64,000 bases of DNA from Candidatus Aenigmatarchaeota archaeon (GTDB lineage: Archaea > Aenigmatarchaeota > Aenigmatarchaeia > QMZS01), in assembly GCA_016932615.1 (NCBI GenBank), contig JAFGCN010000007.1:83189-147188 (forward strand), read 5' to 3'. The notes beneath the pieces were generated by a model. The model was not told the origin of the DNA. It searched no databases and saw nothing but the letters and a program-made list of their open reading frames with translations. Every line of letters starts with the position of its first letter. Within the stretch, counting starts at the first letter, position 1. Made by a program: the position numbers and the translations under genes. Shown here piece by piece: positions 9,686-19,326 of the stretch.

Positions 9686-10309
9686 CTAATGCTTCTTAAG
9701 TTTTTTACGAAGCTCTGCAAAAATCTTTTTCTCGTCCTTCTCGTTGAACGGGAGAAGGCATATAAATGTCAGATAGCCCTCAAAGGCCCCTTTTTGCCAG
9801 ACAATCGGCCGCTGGAAGAACTTCTCTGACAAGTAGCCGCAGTCTATTCCAAGCGCGCAGGTGCAGTGGCGAAGCAGGTCCGGGTTCTTGCAGGGCTTTC
9901 CCTGCGCCCTCCTGCAGGGCGAACAGATGCGGCACGACCTCGCAGAAATGTATTTTGAGCCGGAAAACTCCTCTAAAGACCGCATAAGCTTATCTATCCG
10001 GGCTTCCGAGACGCTTTCAAGTTCCCGGTATGCAGGAATTTCTGCGGTTTTAAGGCCTTCAGCGGGCTTTACGCAAAAGCTGATGGCAAGAATGTGGCTG
10101 AATTTGCGCGTGTACTTGTTAAAACTAGTGCCATGGGGCGGGCAACTGTGGTTTTTCCCGTAATTTGAGCAACCCTTGCGGCAGGCCTCCTCAAATAATT
10201 CCTTTAGGATAAAAACCTCGTCCTTTGATATCTTCCTTCCAAGAACGCTCGCCTCCACCCCATTCCCGGCATCACCCAAGAGTAATGTGCCTTTAACGTC
10301 AAACCTCAT
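9686..10309 (-). CDS. DUF2284 metal-binding protein
   Basis: A 207-residue protein with the Cys pattern of DUF2284: CRKGCSNYGKNHSCPP near residue 50 and a second cluster CRICSPCRRAQGKPC near 127, followed by RHCTCALGIDCG. These Cys sets suggest iron-sulphur or zinc binding; the biochemical role of the family is not established. The gene is monocistronic, convergent with the OB-fold gene and divergent from the CNNM transporter. Confidence 0.8.
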   Translation of the reverse strand: MRFDVKGTLLLGDAGNGVEASVLGRKISKDEVFILKELFEEACRKGCSNYGKNHSCPPHGTSFNKYTRKFSHILAISFCVKPAEGLKTAEIPAYRELESVSEARIDKLMRSLEEFSGSKYISARSCRICSPCRRAQGKPCKNPDLLRHCTCALGIDCGYLSEKFFQRPIVWQKGAFEGYLTFICLLPFNEKDEKKIFAELRKKLKKH

Positions 10310-10342
10310 AGAATTACACTATTTTAAAGCTTATCTAATTAT

Positions 10343-11350
10343 ATGTCCTACCTCCTGATAGCCACCCTGCTTGTTTTCTCAGGAGTGTTTTCGGGGCTCA
10401 CACTTGGGTTTTTCAGCTTAAACAAGGCAGATTTGGAGCGAAAGGCCCAGCTCGGCGACAAGCAGGCAAAAAAGATATACTCTGTGCGCAAAAACGGAAA
10501 CCTTCTTCTTTGCACCCTTATTGTGGCAAATGTGGCGGTAAACACCACATTATCCATACTTCTTGGAAACCTGCTCTTTGGTATGCTTGCAAACATAACC
10601 GCAACAGCCCTTATAGTCATATTTGGCGAGATAATACCCCAGGCGCTATTTTCAAGGCACGCCCTGCATATCGGCTCGAAATTTGCCTGGTTTGTACAGA
10701 TTTTCATGTACTTTCTCTACCCCATATGCTGGCCAATTTCAAAAGTGCTTGATCGGTATCTGGGAGATGAAATGCCGACCATCTATTCCAAAAAGGAACT
10801 GATGAAAATTATCGAGGAGCACGAAAACGCAGATGAAAAAATTATCGATGCCGATGAAGAGAAAATACTAAAAGGCGCCCTCTCGTTTTCGGAAAAGATT
10901 GCCCGAAACATTATGACTCCAAGAACCGCGGTAAAAATGCTGGACTTTGGCCAAAAGCTCGACAAATCCACGCTCCTTTGGATTAAAAACTCCGGCTACT
11001 CGAGGGTGCCGGTTTACAAAAAAGACAAGGATAACATTGTAGGGATTCTCTACACAAGGGACATTCTTGGGAAGGATACTAGAAAGCTGACTGCCGGAAA
11101 AGTGGCAAGAAAAAACGTGTTTTTTGTTGAGGGCGACAAGCCCCTCGACGACCTGTTCAATGCCTTCAAGAAAACAAAGTGCCACCTTTTTGTCGTGCTT
11201 AATGAATTCAGCGAATTTGCAGGCATTGTCACCATAGAAGATGTCATAGAAGAAATAGTCGGGGAGAGAATACCTGACGAGTTCAAGGGGGAATCCAAAC
11301 CTGAGGCCATACCTTCCAAAAAGACCAGTAGAAATCTAAGGCGAGTCTGA
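10343..11350 (+). CDS. CNNM/CorC-type transporter with CBS pair
   Basis: A 335-residue membrane protein. The first 150 residues hold the DUF21 (CNNM) transmembrane domain with the family segment FGEIIPQALFSRHA, followed by a CBS pair opening with IMTPRTAVKML and ending VTIEDVIEEIVG. The C-terminal CorC/HlyC domain seen in longer homologues is absent. Family members move Mg2+ or modulate ion homeostasis and sense adenine nucleotides through CBS domains. Its TGA stop overlaps the ATG of the XPF-type nuclease gene, indicating a two-gene operon. Confidence 0.9.
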   Translation: MSYLLIATLLVFSGVFSGLTLGFFSLNKADLERKAQLGDKQAKKIYSVRKNGNLLLCTLIVANVAVNTTLSILLGNLLFGMLANITATALIVIFGEIIPQALFSRHALHIGSKFAWFVQIFMYFLYPICWPISKVLDRYLGDEMPTIYSKKELMKIIEEHENADEKIIDADEEKILKGALSFSEKIARNIMTPRTAVKMLDFGQKLDKSTLLWIKNSGYSRVPVYKKDKDNIVGILYTRDILGKDTRKLTAGKVARKNVFFVEGDKPLDDLFNAFKKTKCHLFVVLNEFSEFAGIVTIEDVIEEIVGERIPDEFKGESKPEAIPSKKTSRNLRRV

Positions 11351-12105
11351 TGCTAGAGACGGAAAAGTGCAGGGTGAAAGTCGACAAGAGGGAAATAAAA
11401 AGCGGAATTGTGGACTACCTCAAGACAAACAACTGCATCGTCGAGGAAGAGCAGCTTCAGATTGCGGACTATATCGTTTCGGACAGGGTAGCAATAGAAA
11501 GAAAGACCTACTCCGACCTCATTTCTTCAATAATGGACGGGCGAATCTTTCCACAGGCGCGCGAACTCGCAAACAATTTTGAAAAGCCCCTTCTCCTTGT
11601 CGAAGGTTTCGAGTGCTATATCGGATTTAATGAAAATGTAGTTTTTGGCGCCATTTCCGCAATAGCCGTCGACTTTGGAATATCAACAGTCTGGACAAAA
11701 AACAAGATAGAAAGCGCTAAATTCATACAGACGGTTGCCAAAAGAGAGCAGCTGGACAGGAAGAGGTCATTTCCCCTGCGCATCAAGAAAAAGCCAAAGA
11801 ACCTTCGAGAAGAGCAGGAAATTCTGGTTGCAGGCCTCCCTTGCGTTAACTCTGTCCTGTCAAAGCGGCTGCTTGACAAGTTTGGAAATCCCCGGAAAGT
11901 GTTTACGGCAACAAAAGAGGAGCTTATGGAAATTGAATGCTTGGGCGAAAAGAAAGCAACCAAGTTTTTGGAGATTCTGGAAGGCAGAAGAGAAGGAGCA
12001 AATTGTGAAGGCAGCAGGGAGGAAAAACTCAAAGAAACGGAAGAATCTACACCGCAGGATGCGGAAAGCAAAAACCCAAAAAAGACAGAAACTTCTGTCA
12101 CATGA
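11350..12105 (+). CDS. XPF/ERCC4-type structure-specific nuclease (no helicase domain)
   Basis: The ERCC4 nuclease core is seen as VDKRE near residue 11, ADY at 39-41 and the catalytic ERKxxxD motif at E50-R51-K52...D56. Tandem helix-hairpin-helix motifs follow at about 152-205 (LPCVNSVLSKRLL... ECLGEKKATKFLEIL). This is the helicase-less, crenarchaeal XPF-like layout rather than full-length Hef. The last 45 residues are charged and low-complexity; no clear PCNA-interaction (PIP) motif is seen at the end. It likely cuts branched DNA in repair. The ATG overlaps the upstream transporter stop (TGATG), and the 3' end overlaps the convergent gene by eight bases. Confidence 0.9.
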   Translation: MLETEKCRVKVDKREIKSGIVDYLKTNNCIVEEEQLQIADYIVSDRVAIERKTYSDLISSIMDGRIFPQARELANNFEKPLLLVEGFECYIGFNENVVFGAISAIAVDFGISTVWTKNKIESAKFIQTVAKREQLDRKRSFPLRIKKKPKNLREEQEILVAGLPCVNSVLSKRLLDKFGNPRKVFTATKEELMEIECLGEKKATKFLEILEGRREGANCEGSREEKLKETEESTPQDAESKNPKKTETSVT

Positions 12106-13315
12106 AAAGCGCCGCCACCTCGTCCTTTGGATAAACATACTCGTAGGCAAGAACTTTATCAAGGCGCTTTAGCTTGTTGTTGTAAAGCGTATCCTGCACT
12201 ACAAGCTCAACTCCAATCGAACTTGGCGGAGCGGTGTCGACAATATTGTCTATCTCTGCCAGGACTTTTTCATAGTTTTCAACACCTTTCAGCTTTTCCT
12301 TGTTTCGTGTGATTATCCACTCTCCGCCCTCAGAAGAGCCCTTCCTGCTTCCCACAACGGTTATCGCGTCGACTTTAGGGTTACTTGCGTTCGTGCCGCA
12401 GCCAGCATAAATAAGGATTGCGTCAGGCAGGTCCACATCATATGCAGGGACCTTGCCGCACTCGTAGAAGACACGGGTCTCCTTTGTCTCGGGGTCATAC
12501 TCCAGGACGCTCCACTGGAACGGGCCTTCGAAAATCGGCTCCTTGAGAGGCTTTCCCAATGGGTCCTTGTTAAGCATGTTCTGCCAGGTAAGGCCAGTTA
12601 TGTCACCCACTTTTTCCATTGCAGCTTCGGGGTAGTTGAAAAAATAGTGCTTGTGCGGCTTTATGCCCGGAGGCGCCTTTTCTCTTGCCGTCAGCATGTC
12701 AGAAAGCCGATAAGGATAATCAAACTCGCTTCCAGGGTGCTGGTTTATCATGGAATATGCGTCCGGTATTCCGCCAGCGTTAACCTTTCTGAGGTTCTTT
12801 GCCGACCGACCGTAAACCGCTTCGCCGTTTTCACCCTCAAATGCAGACTCGGCATCACGCTCACTGCGCGCCTTGCCTGGCGCAATAAGCTGCGCATAGG
12901 TCTGCGTGTTCTTCCAGAGATTTCCCACATCAAAAAAGATCTCGTGAAGCTCAAAATCCTTGCCTTCTGAAGCCTCCTTGAAGTACCTGCAAAGCTCTTT
13001 ACTTATTCCCATCGAATCATCGGGAAATGACCCTTCGGTCTTCACACCAGCGGTGTAAAGTATGGGCAGTTCAGGCCACCTTGAAAAAAACCGCTCTGCC
13101 AAAGGGTTTGGGCAATATTTGCTGCCAGAAACGGGCTTTTCCCGCCCCCCAGAGAGGTTTTCCCTGGATTGGCTTTTTTGGCCCAGATTATGCTCTCCTG
13201 AGAAGGGGGCATATTTTGAAGAGCCCTTGCCTAAACGGGAAAATATAGTCTCAGAAACATACTTTTCAGCGTTGCCTAAAGCGTTCCCGATTTTCTCCAA
13301 ATAGCCCCTTTGCAT
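12098..13315 (-). CDS. Conserved-looking hypothetical protein, 405 aa
   Basis: A soluble protein of 405 residues with no signal peptide or membrane segment. The first 80 residues are Ser/Gly/Lys-rich and probably disordered; the remainder looks globular, with hydrophobic strands such as DAILIYAGCG near residue 300 and IGVELVVQDTLY near 375. I do not recognise any domain. The ATG follows a TATA-like element (CATAAAATC) about 25 bases upstream. It is convergent with the nuclease gene. Confidence 0.7.
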   Translation of the reverse strand: MQRGYLEKIGNALGNAEKYVSETIFSRLGKGSSKYAPFSGEHNLGQKSQSRENLSGGREKPVSGSKYCPNPLAERFFSRWPELPILYTAGVKTEGSFPDDSMGISKELCRYFKEASEGKDFELHEIFFDVGNLWKNTQTYAQLIAPGKARSERDAESAFEGENGEAVYGRSAKNLRKVNAGGIPDAYSMINQHPGSEFDYPYRLSDMLTAREKAPPGIKPHKHYFFNYPEAAMEKVGDITGLTWQNMLNKDPLGKPLKEPIFEGPFQWSVLEYDPETKETRVFYECGKVPAYDVDLPDAILIYAGCGTNASNPKVDAITVVGSRKGSSEGGEWIITRNKEKLKGVENYEKVLAEIDNIVDTAPPSSIGVELVVQDTLYNNKLKRLDKVLAYEYVYPKDEVAALFM

Positions 13316-13459
13316 ATACTATCCTAGATTTTATGCTATTTATAGTTTTTTTGTTTCTTGATAGTGACAACTAAAACCCAAAAATAGGAAACTTTCAAAA
13401 ATAAAATACCTGGCTGATGCAAGCATTGGGGTATTGAAAAAATAAATTTCCCTTTTCTT

Positions 13460-14155
13460 TTAGGACGCAACGCCAAACTTCCTATATAGCTCTTCAAGCT
13501 CCTTCTTGAATGCTTCCCGGTTTGCCTTGTTGCCTCTATATTCTCCAGGAACCTTGAATATCTTGTCAAGGATTTCCCTTGCCCAGAAAGGCGGCTCCGC
13601 GATGAACGGCTGCACATTCTCGTAGTGGCTCTTTTCACTGTAGGAATCCTTGCTCGGCACTCCTGCGATAATAAGGTCTGAGCCTTCCGGCTTCTCGTAT
13701 GCCCAGTCCCTCACCACTCTTGAAGCATGGTCCTTGCTTGTGACCGGAAGCAGGGTTCTTACACCCAATTGGTCCGCCATCTTGACCATCTTCTTTACGT
13801 TCTCGCTTGTCTTCAGGGATTCCTCCTCAAGGATAAGGTAGTCCTTTATCTCATGGTAAAGGTCAGGAAGGTATTTCTGGAGCCAGCTTTTCATGGCCTG
13901 CGCCTCAGTTACGCCGTTTTTCTTGGTGCCGCCGGAAATCACGAAGTAGGTGTCAATATCGTGGTCTTCAAGGTAATCTACCACCTTTTGGGCCATTTTA
14001 AGCCGGTCCTCGACTACCTCTGCCCATGGCATGTATCCCGAAGGCACGTTCTCGCTATATCCATGCACAAGCACCATTGTGTCGGCCTTGCTGTTTATTG
14101 GGTTATATGCCACAAACTGCATGGTGCCTGCCTCTTTCTTTTCTGTTTTGCTCAT
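13460..14155 (-). CDS. DUF218 (YdcF/SanA-like) protein
   Basis: DUF218 proteins share a Rossmann-like fold; some bind S-adenosylmethionine and bacterial ones are linked to envelope biology. The hallmark order is visible: a first strand DTMVLVHGYS, then DIDTYFVISGG, the E-A-x-AM helix (VTEAQAMKSWL), and EEESLKTSEN matching the E-x-S-x-xT-x-EN motif. Archaeal members are cytoplasmic, and no signal peptide is seen here. I chose ATG 14155 (MSKTEKKE); the extension upstream to 14248 overlaps the promoter and reads into the GNAT gene. Confidence 0.8.
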   Translation of the reverse strand: MSKTEKKEAGTMQFVAYNPINSKADTMVLVHGYSENVPSGYMPWAEVVEDRLKMAQKVVDYLEDHDIDTYFVISGGTKKNGVTEAQAMKSWLQKYLPDLYHEIKDYLILEEESLKTSENVKKMVKMADQLGVRTLLPVTSKDHASRVVRDWAYEKPEGSDLIIAGVPSKDSYSEKSHYENVQPFIAEPPFWAREILDKIFKVPGEYRGNKANREAFKKELEELYRKFGVAS

Positions 14156-14204
14156 TAGTTTATACCTCGTTAAACAATATATTATTTTTGGGTGGTATTT
14201 ATTC

Positions 14205-14795
14205 TCAAATCTTGGGCGGCTTTGTGGCCTTAGAGTTATATCTGCCAACCTCTACACCATATCCCTGCTCCCTGAAAAAAGCCGCAGTTTCATCGCTGTT
14301 GGTAAAGTCTGACCTCATAATCCTGCCTTCATTAAGCCCTTCAAAGACCCCAAGCATAGCCGAGCCCACCCCCTTTTTTCTGGCACCCGGCTCTACCAGC
14401 ATTCCAAACGATACCTCGCCGCTGCTGGAATCGGTTCTTATCGAATATATGGCCCCTATAGTAGCCCCAGCGCCCCCCTCACCATCCACTACATAAACAT
14501 GAAATGGGTTGCGATAAGCAGTCTTCACATGAGCCAAATCCTCGCAGGAGTGGACATTGTGCAAAGCCAGAAAACTCCTTGCCGGCTCAGGCAATCTTCT
14601 GGGAACGCCTTCAGGGTCGGTAAGGTCAAGTATGGTTGTGCATGTGTTTGCCCCTGCCAGCAAGGCATTTAGCCCACGGTAGGTTTCAGTAAGGGCATTA
14701 AATGCCCGGTATGTGCCCCCAGGAAACTTAGGCGTTGGGAGCGGCTCGACATGATAGGCCGACAGTTCTGGAGGCCGAGAAACTCCTTTTTTCAT
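14205..14795 (-). CDS. GNAT family acetyltransferase
   Basis: A 196-residue protein whose C-terminal half carries the GNAT acetyl-CoA-binding core: a strand SFGMLVEPG followed by RKKGVGSAM (the R/Q-x-x-G-x-G/A loop), and FFREQGYGVE near the end. The N-terminal 70 residues are less typical. The substrate is unknown. The start at ATG 14795 follows GGTAAT and is supported by a TATA box at 14821-14830. Confidence 0.8.
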   Translation of the reverse strand: MKKGVSRPPELSAYHVEPLPTPKFPGGTYRAFNALTETYRGLNALLAGANTCTTILDLTDPEGVPRRLPEPARSFLALHNVHSCEDLAHVKTAYRNPFHVYVVDGEGGAGATIGAIYSIRTDSSSGEVSFGMLVEPGARKKGVGSAMLGVFEGLNEGRIMRSDFTNSDETAAFFREQGYGVEVGRYNSKATKPPKI

Positions 14796-14820
14796 ATTAC
14801 CACAAATAAGAAAGCCCAGT

Positions 14821-14830
14821 CTTAAATAAT
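14821..14830 (-). promoter_or_regulatory. TATA box for the GNAT gene
   Basis: On the minus strand this reads ATTATTTAAG and lies 26-35 bases upstream of the ATG at 14795. Confidence 0.5.
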
Positions 14831-14955
14831 CCCCTCCAAGTGCCCCCAAAGCAGCAAATTAATTGGGCAAATAATAAGCAACTCCCAAAATCCACTTTTG
14901 GCGGGAAAGTCACCATCCTGCTACGGTTACAATAAAAATACTTTTGTAGTTTATT

Positions 14956-16797
14956 ATGGGTACGCAAGGAGTTCTAAGCGACTCTGGCGAGGAAAATTAT
15001 ATCCCCCTGAAAACTTCTGCAAACTACCTGTTCGAGGTTTCCTGGGAAGTCTGCAACAAGGTGGGTGGGATATACACGGTAATAATGTCCAAAGTAGGGC
15101 CTATGAAAGAATATTATGGGAACCGATACTTCACGGTAGGCCCATTTTTCCCCAAGAAAATAGCAGGGGTTTTCGAGGAAAGGGCTCCCCCGGAAGAATT
15201 CAAGAGGGTCTTTGAAAAGCTTGAGCGGGAGGGCATAAAATGCTATTACGGCCGCTGGCTCATATCCGGAGAGCCAAACACAATACTCATAGATTATAGC
15301 GGGTTTACTGCAAAAACAAATGACATAAAAAACCAACTCTGGCAAAACTTCAGGATAGACTCCCTGGGAACCCAGTTCCATGATTTTGACGAGCCGATGG
15401 TATGGTCTTACGCCGCCGGAAAGCTTATCGAAACATTCAAAAACGAAGTGGACAGCAGCGTTGTAGTGGCACAGTTCCATGAGTGGCTGTCGGGAGGGGG
15501 ACTCTTATACCTGAAGCAAAGGGGAGCGCCGGTAGCAACAGTATTTACGACGCACGCAACGATGCTTGGCAGATCCCTTAGCGGACACGACATCAGCATC
15601 TATGACAAGCTTGACGAGCTTGAGCCGGACAGGAAGGCATTCGAGTTTGGAATACAGGCAAAGCACCTTACAGAAAAGCAGTGCGCAATGAACGCCGACG
15701 CCTTTACTACAGTGAGCGAAACTACTGGGACGGAGGCAAGCTACCTTCTGGGCAAAAAGCCAGACATAATCCTCCCAAACGGGCTTGACATCAGCAAGTT
15801 CCCTACCTTTGAAGAGGGCTCCATAAAGCACAAGCTATACAAAGACAGGATGAAGGAATTCCTGCTCTACTACTTTTTCCCTTACCAATCGTTTGACCTC
15901 GAGCAGACGCTATTTTACTTTCTCTGCAGCAGGTACGAGTTTCACGTAAAGGGGATGGACATTTACATAGAGGCCCTTGGAAGGGTAAATGAATGGCTCA
16001 AGAAAGAGGAATCTGAAAAAACAATAGTGGCCTTCTTCTGGGTCCCTGGCAATGTCCGGGGCATAAAGCAGGAGCTTCTTGAAAACAAAACGCTTTTTGA
16101 GGATGTAAAGGATGAAGTGGATGACCGGGCAAACGACATAAAAAACCGGGTGATAACTCTTCTGGTGTCCCAAAAGGAAGTAAACGAAAAAACCCTGTTC
16201 GAGCAGGACTTTTTGGAAAAGACCAAAAGAAGCGTCCTTAGCTTAATGAAAAGCGGGGTTCCCTCCCTTACAACTCACGACCTGTATGACGAACAGAGCG
16301 ACACGATACTAAACTCATTCAAAAATGCAGGATTGTTGAACCGCAAAGAAGATAGGGTAAAAGCAATATTCTATCCCATCTACCTATCCGGGGCAGACGG
16401 TCTCCTGGACCTGAGCTATTATGAAGCCATTCAGGGAGCGCACCTTGGAGTATTCCCTTCATTTTACGAGCCATGGGGATACACGCCCCTTGAAGCAGCA
16501 GCGCTTGGAGTGCCATCGGTTACAACTGACCTTTCCGGATTTGGAAGGTACATTAAAGAGAAGGGAAAGCGCAGCAAATACCCCGGAATTTATATACTCG
16601 AGAGGATGAACAAGAAAAGGGAGGAAGAAATCAGCGCGCTTTCCAGGATACTTTACGAGTACAGCCAGCTTTCAAAATCAGACCGGACCAAAAACAAGAT
16701 AGAGGCAAAACGTCTTTCACTTCTGGCAGACTGGCAAAAGCTGGTGAGGCATTATATCGAAGCGCATAACCTTGCAGTCGGAAGGAGATTTTCCTGA
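14956..16797 (+). CDS. Eukaryote-type (GT3) glycogen synthase
   Basis: Transfers glucose from UDP-glucose (GT3 enzymes) to the end of an alpha-1,4-glucan. The N-terminal LFEVSWEVCNKVGGIYTVI, HEWLSGGG near residue 175, and FYEPWGYTPLEAAALG near 503 (holding the two catalytic Glu) match the GT3 family of fungi and animals rather than bacterial/plant GT5 GlgA. Length is 613 residues, shorter than the yeast and human enzymes because the regulated phosphorylated tails are missing. It starts directly after TTTATTATG, and no glycogen-branching or phosphorylase gene is adjacent. Confidence 0.92.
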   Translation: MGTQGVLSDSGEENYIPLKTSANYLFEVSWEVCNKVGGIYTVIMSKVGPMKEYYGNRYFTVGPFFPKKIAGVFEERAPPEEFKRVFEKLEREGIKCYYGRWLISGEPNTILIDYSGFTAKTNDIKNQLWQNFRIDSLGTQFHDFDEPMVWSYAAGKLIETFKNEVDSSVVVAQFHEWLSGGGLLYLKQRGAPVATVFTTHATMLGRSLSGHDISIYDKLDELEPDRKAFEFGIQAKHLTEKQCAMNADAFTTVSETTGTEASYLLGKKPDIILPNGLDISKFPTFEEGSIKHKLYKDRMKEFLLYYFFPYQSFDLEQTLFYFLCSRYEFHVKGMDIYIEALGRVNEWLKKEESEKTIVAFFWVPGNVRGIKQELLENKTLFEDVKDEVDDRANDIKNRVITLLVSQKEVNEKTLFEQDFLEKTKRSVLSLMKSGVPSLTTHDLYDEQSDTILNSFKNAGLLNRKEDRVKAIFYPIYLSGADGLLDLSYYEAIQGAHLGVFPSFYEPWGYTPLEAAALGVPSVTTDLSGFGRYIKEKGKRSKYPGIYILERMNKKREEEISALSRILYEYSQLSKSDRTKNKIEAKRLSLLADWQKLVRHYIEAHNLAVGRRFS

Positions 16798-16837
16798 GCG
16801 AGAGCATTTTTCTTTGGTTTTTCCAAGCAAATTCAAA

Positions 16838-18196
16838 TTAAGACCTTTTTCTGTATTTCTCTCTATGTAACGGGCCATTGTTTTTGTCCCCGTCAACAAG
16901 GTTTCCTGACTCATCAAAGATTGCATATGAGATCCTCTTTCCCGCCTCGAAAAGAGCGTCATATGGGCCTGCTTGTTTTGGAGAATATCGGTAATTCTTT
17001 GGCGCAAAAGCAATCCTGCGGCTTTCCCTTATCAGCACCTCAGACTCGTCTATGAAGTACTCAAAGAATTTTATCCAGAAAGGCCCTATAATAAGAGAAA
17101 TTGCGATAACCTGAATTACGAGCTGATAGCTGCTCTGGGTAATGAGCTGGTTTCCAAGCCCAATTGCTGCCAGGACAAAACTGAATTCCCCAATCTGCGC
17201 AAGAAGAGAGCCGCCGTACAAGCTCGTGCGCCAGGACTCACCGCTCCACTTGAAAATCAGGGCATTAAGGAAACTGTTGGTAAAAAACACCAGCATGAGC
17301 ATAATCACCACTGTAGGAAACTCTGAGGCAAGAAACTTCAGGTCGATAAGAAGCCCGATGGACATGAAGAAAATTGCGATAAACAGAATCTTGAACGGCT
17401 CCAAACTCTGCTGAACCCAGCGGGTTTCCCTGGTCGAAGCGATGAAAATTCCTGCGACAAAAGCGCCAAGGGCCGCAGAAAGGTGAAAAAATTCGCTAAG
17501 AGACGCTATGCCTAAACTGAACACGATTGAAGCAAGAACCTGCATCTCCGGGTCGCCCTTAAACCTATCGCTGAAAGGCAGAACCACTTCCCTCTTTCTC
17601 ATTATCCAAAGGACAAATGCAAGCGCAAAAAGGCACCCGAAAATCTGCAAGCTCAAAATTCCCCTGCTTACCGCCTCACCAGTCATCAGGGAAAGGACAA
17701 TTATCATAGGTATTACCGCCAGGTCCTGGACAATCAATATGCTTAAAACGTCCTGCCCGATTTTGCTGTCAACCTCTTTTCTTGCCTCCAGAATCTTCAC
17801 GACAACTGCAGTGCTGCTCAAGCTTATGACAAAGCCAAGCAGGATAATCATGCCCATCGGCCAGCCAAGAATAAGCCCGAAAAACCAGACCACCAGAACG
17901 CTCAGGAGAATCTGGAAAAAGGTGCCAAGTATTGCTATCCTCCAGCGCGTCACAAGCTCTGAAGGAGAAACGCTGAGCCCTATGAAAAAAAGTAGGAAGA
18001 CAACACCAATGTTTCCAAGACTCGTTACCGCCTCTGTGTCGGTGATTACCTTAAGCCCAAAAGGCCCAAGGATAAGCCCTGTAAGGATGTAGGCAATTAC
18101 CGACGGCTGCCTGAAGTACCTCAGGATAGCGCCCAGCACCAATGCAAGGAAGCTAAGCGTTACTAGAACGAGAAGATACGCGTCTCCGCCGACCAT
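16838..18196 (-). CDS. CPA2 family cation/proton antiporter
   Basis: A 452-residue membrane protein with about 12 spans. Early segments IAYILTGLILGPFGL and NIGVVFLLFFIGL are characteristic of KefB/NapA-type antiporters, as is the QDVLSILIVQDLAVIP stretch, which contains the transport Asp. No TrkA-N nucleotide-binding domain follows; the last 65 residues are a short charged cytoplasmic tail. It would exchange Na+ or K+ for H+. Convergent with the glycogen synthase gene and divergent from the IPP isomerase gene, with 39 bases between starts. Confidence 0.9.
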   Translation of the reverse strand: MVGGDAYLLVLVTLSFLALVLGAILRYFRQPSVIAYILTGLILGPFGLKVITDTEAVTSLGNIGVVFLLFFIGLSVSPSELVTRWRIAILGTFFQILLSVLVVWFFGLILGWPMGMIILLGFVISLSSTAVVVKILEARKEVDSKIGQDVLSILIVQDLAVIPMIIVLSLMTGEAVSRGILSLQIFGCLFALAFVLWIMRKREVVLPFSDRFKGDPEMQVLASIVFSLGIASLSEFFHLSAALGAFVAGIFIASTRETRWVQQSLEPFKILFIAIFFMSIGLLIDLKFLASEFPTVVIMLMLVFFTNSFLNALIFKWSGESWRTSLYGGSLLAQIGEFSFVLAAIGLGNQLITQSSYQLVIQVIAISLIIGPFWIKFFEYFIDESEVLIRESRRIAFAPKNYRYSPKQAGPYDALFEAGKRISYAIFDESGNLVDGDKNNGPLHREKYRKRS

Positions 18197-18235
18197 TCAT
18201 ATACTTCTTAGTAAACTTTAGGTTTTCCTACTATT

Positions 18236-19273
18236 ATGGACATAAAGACAAGAAAAGACGACCACATAAGAATCTGCCTTGAAGAGGAAGTAGAGCATAG
18301 ATATAATTACTGGGACGATATAATCCTGAAGCACCACGCACTTCCTGACTTTGATTTTGTTGAGGTTTCAAGCGAAACAACGTTCCTTGGAAAAAAGCTT
18401 GGCGCGCCCATCCTGATTGGCGCCATAAGCGGCGGAATCGAAAAGGCGGGGGGGCTTAACGAGATGCTTGCAAAAAGCGCGTGTGAAAGGAAAATCGGGC
18501 TTTGCATCGGCTCGCAAAGGCCGCTTTTGAAGCTCAGGGGAGATAAAGATGCTCTCAAAAGCTACAGTGTCGTTAAAAATTATGATTTGCCGCTTGTAAT
18601 CGGAAATATCGGGGCGCCACAGCTTCCCGCGCTTTGCGCGCCCGACACAGACCTGCTCTTTGAAAGCATCGGGGCGGATTTCCTGGCAGTTCACCTGAAC
18701 TACCCTCAGGAAATTGCCCAACCCGAAGGCGACCTTAATGCGCGCGGCGTTCTTGAAAAAATCTGCGAGATTGCAAAGTCCTACCCCGTCATCGTAAAGG
18801 AAGTCGGCTTTGGCATATCGGGGGAGGTTGCGCTCAAGCTGAAAGACGCAGGAGTAAAAGCAATCGATGTTTCGGGAACATCGGGCACAAACTGGGTCAT
18901 GGTCGAGTACTACCGGTCAAAAAGCGTAAAGTCCAAAAGGAAAATGAAAATTGCCGAAACTTTCAGAAACTGGGGAATTCCTGCACCCATCTGCCTGACG
19001 GAATGCAGAAAAACAGGCCTGCCACTTATTGCTTCATCCGGCATAAGAAACGGGCTGGATGCTGCCAAAGCGCTTACAGTTGGCGCATCCGCAGTCTCAA
19101 TTGCACGGCCAATCCTGAAAGCGGCTATGGCCGGAAAAGACGCGCTGGACGAGTATCTTGACGCCACAATCGAGGAGCTGAAAATCGCAATGTTTCTTAC
19201 GAACTCTGTCGGCGTGAAGGATTTGAGAAAGGCAAAGTTCTGGACGGTTGGAAAACTCAAAGAAATTATTTAG
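18236..19273 (+). CDS. fni: Type 2 isopentenyl-diphosphate isomerase
   Basis: FMN- and NADPH-dependent enzyme that interconverts IPP and DMAPP for archaeal lipid and isoprenoid synthesis. The N-terminal TRKDDHIRIC, the GAISGG flavin-site strand, GSQRPLL, the NIGAPQL strand, LAVHLNYPQE and the C-terminal phosphate-binding SSGIRNGLDAAK are all family hallmarks. The 345-residue length is usual. Together with the class II HMG-CoA reductase at 32.3 kb it supports a mevalonate route. Starts directly after TACTATT with no leader. Confidence 0.95.
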   Translation: MDIKTRKDDHIRICLEEEVEHRYNYWDDIILKHHALPDFDFVEVSSETTFLGKKLGAPILIGAISGGIEKAGGLNEMLAKSACERKIGLCIGSQRPLLKLRGDKDALKSYSVVKNYDLPLVIGNIGAPQLPALCAPDTDLLFESIGADFLAVHLNYPQEIAQPEGDLNARGVLEKICEIAKSYPVIVKEVGFGISGEVALKLKDAGVKAIDVSGTSGTNWVMVEYYRSKSVKSKRKMKIAETFRNWGIPAPICLTECRKTGLPLIASSGIRNGLDAAKALTVGASAVSIARPILKAAMAGKDALDEYLDATIEELKIAMFLTNSVGVKDLRKAKFWTVGKLKEII

Positions 19274-19300
19274 TAGCTACTCCTTTCAGGCAAACCCTTG

Positions 19301-19310
19301 AAATATATAA
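19301..19310 (+). promoter_or_regulatory. TATA box for the 47-aa membrane peptide gene
   Basis: AAATATATAA lies 17-26 bases before the ATG at 19327 in otherwise intergenic DNA, supporting expression of the short gene. Confidence 0.5.
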
Positions 19311-19326
19311 TCTCAGTAGCCAGATT

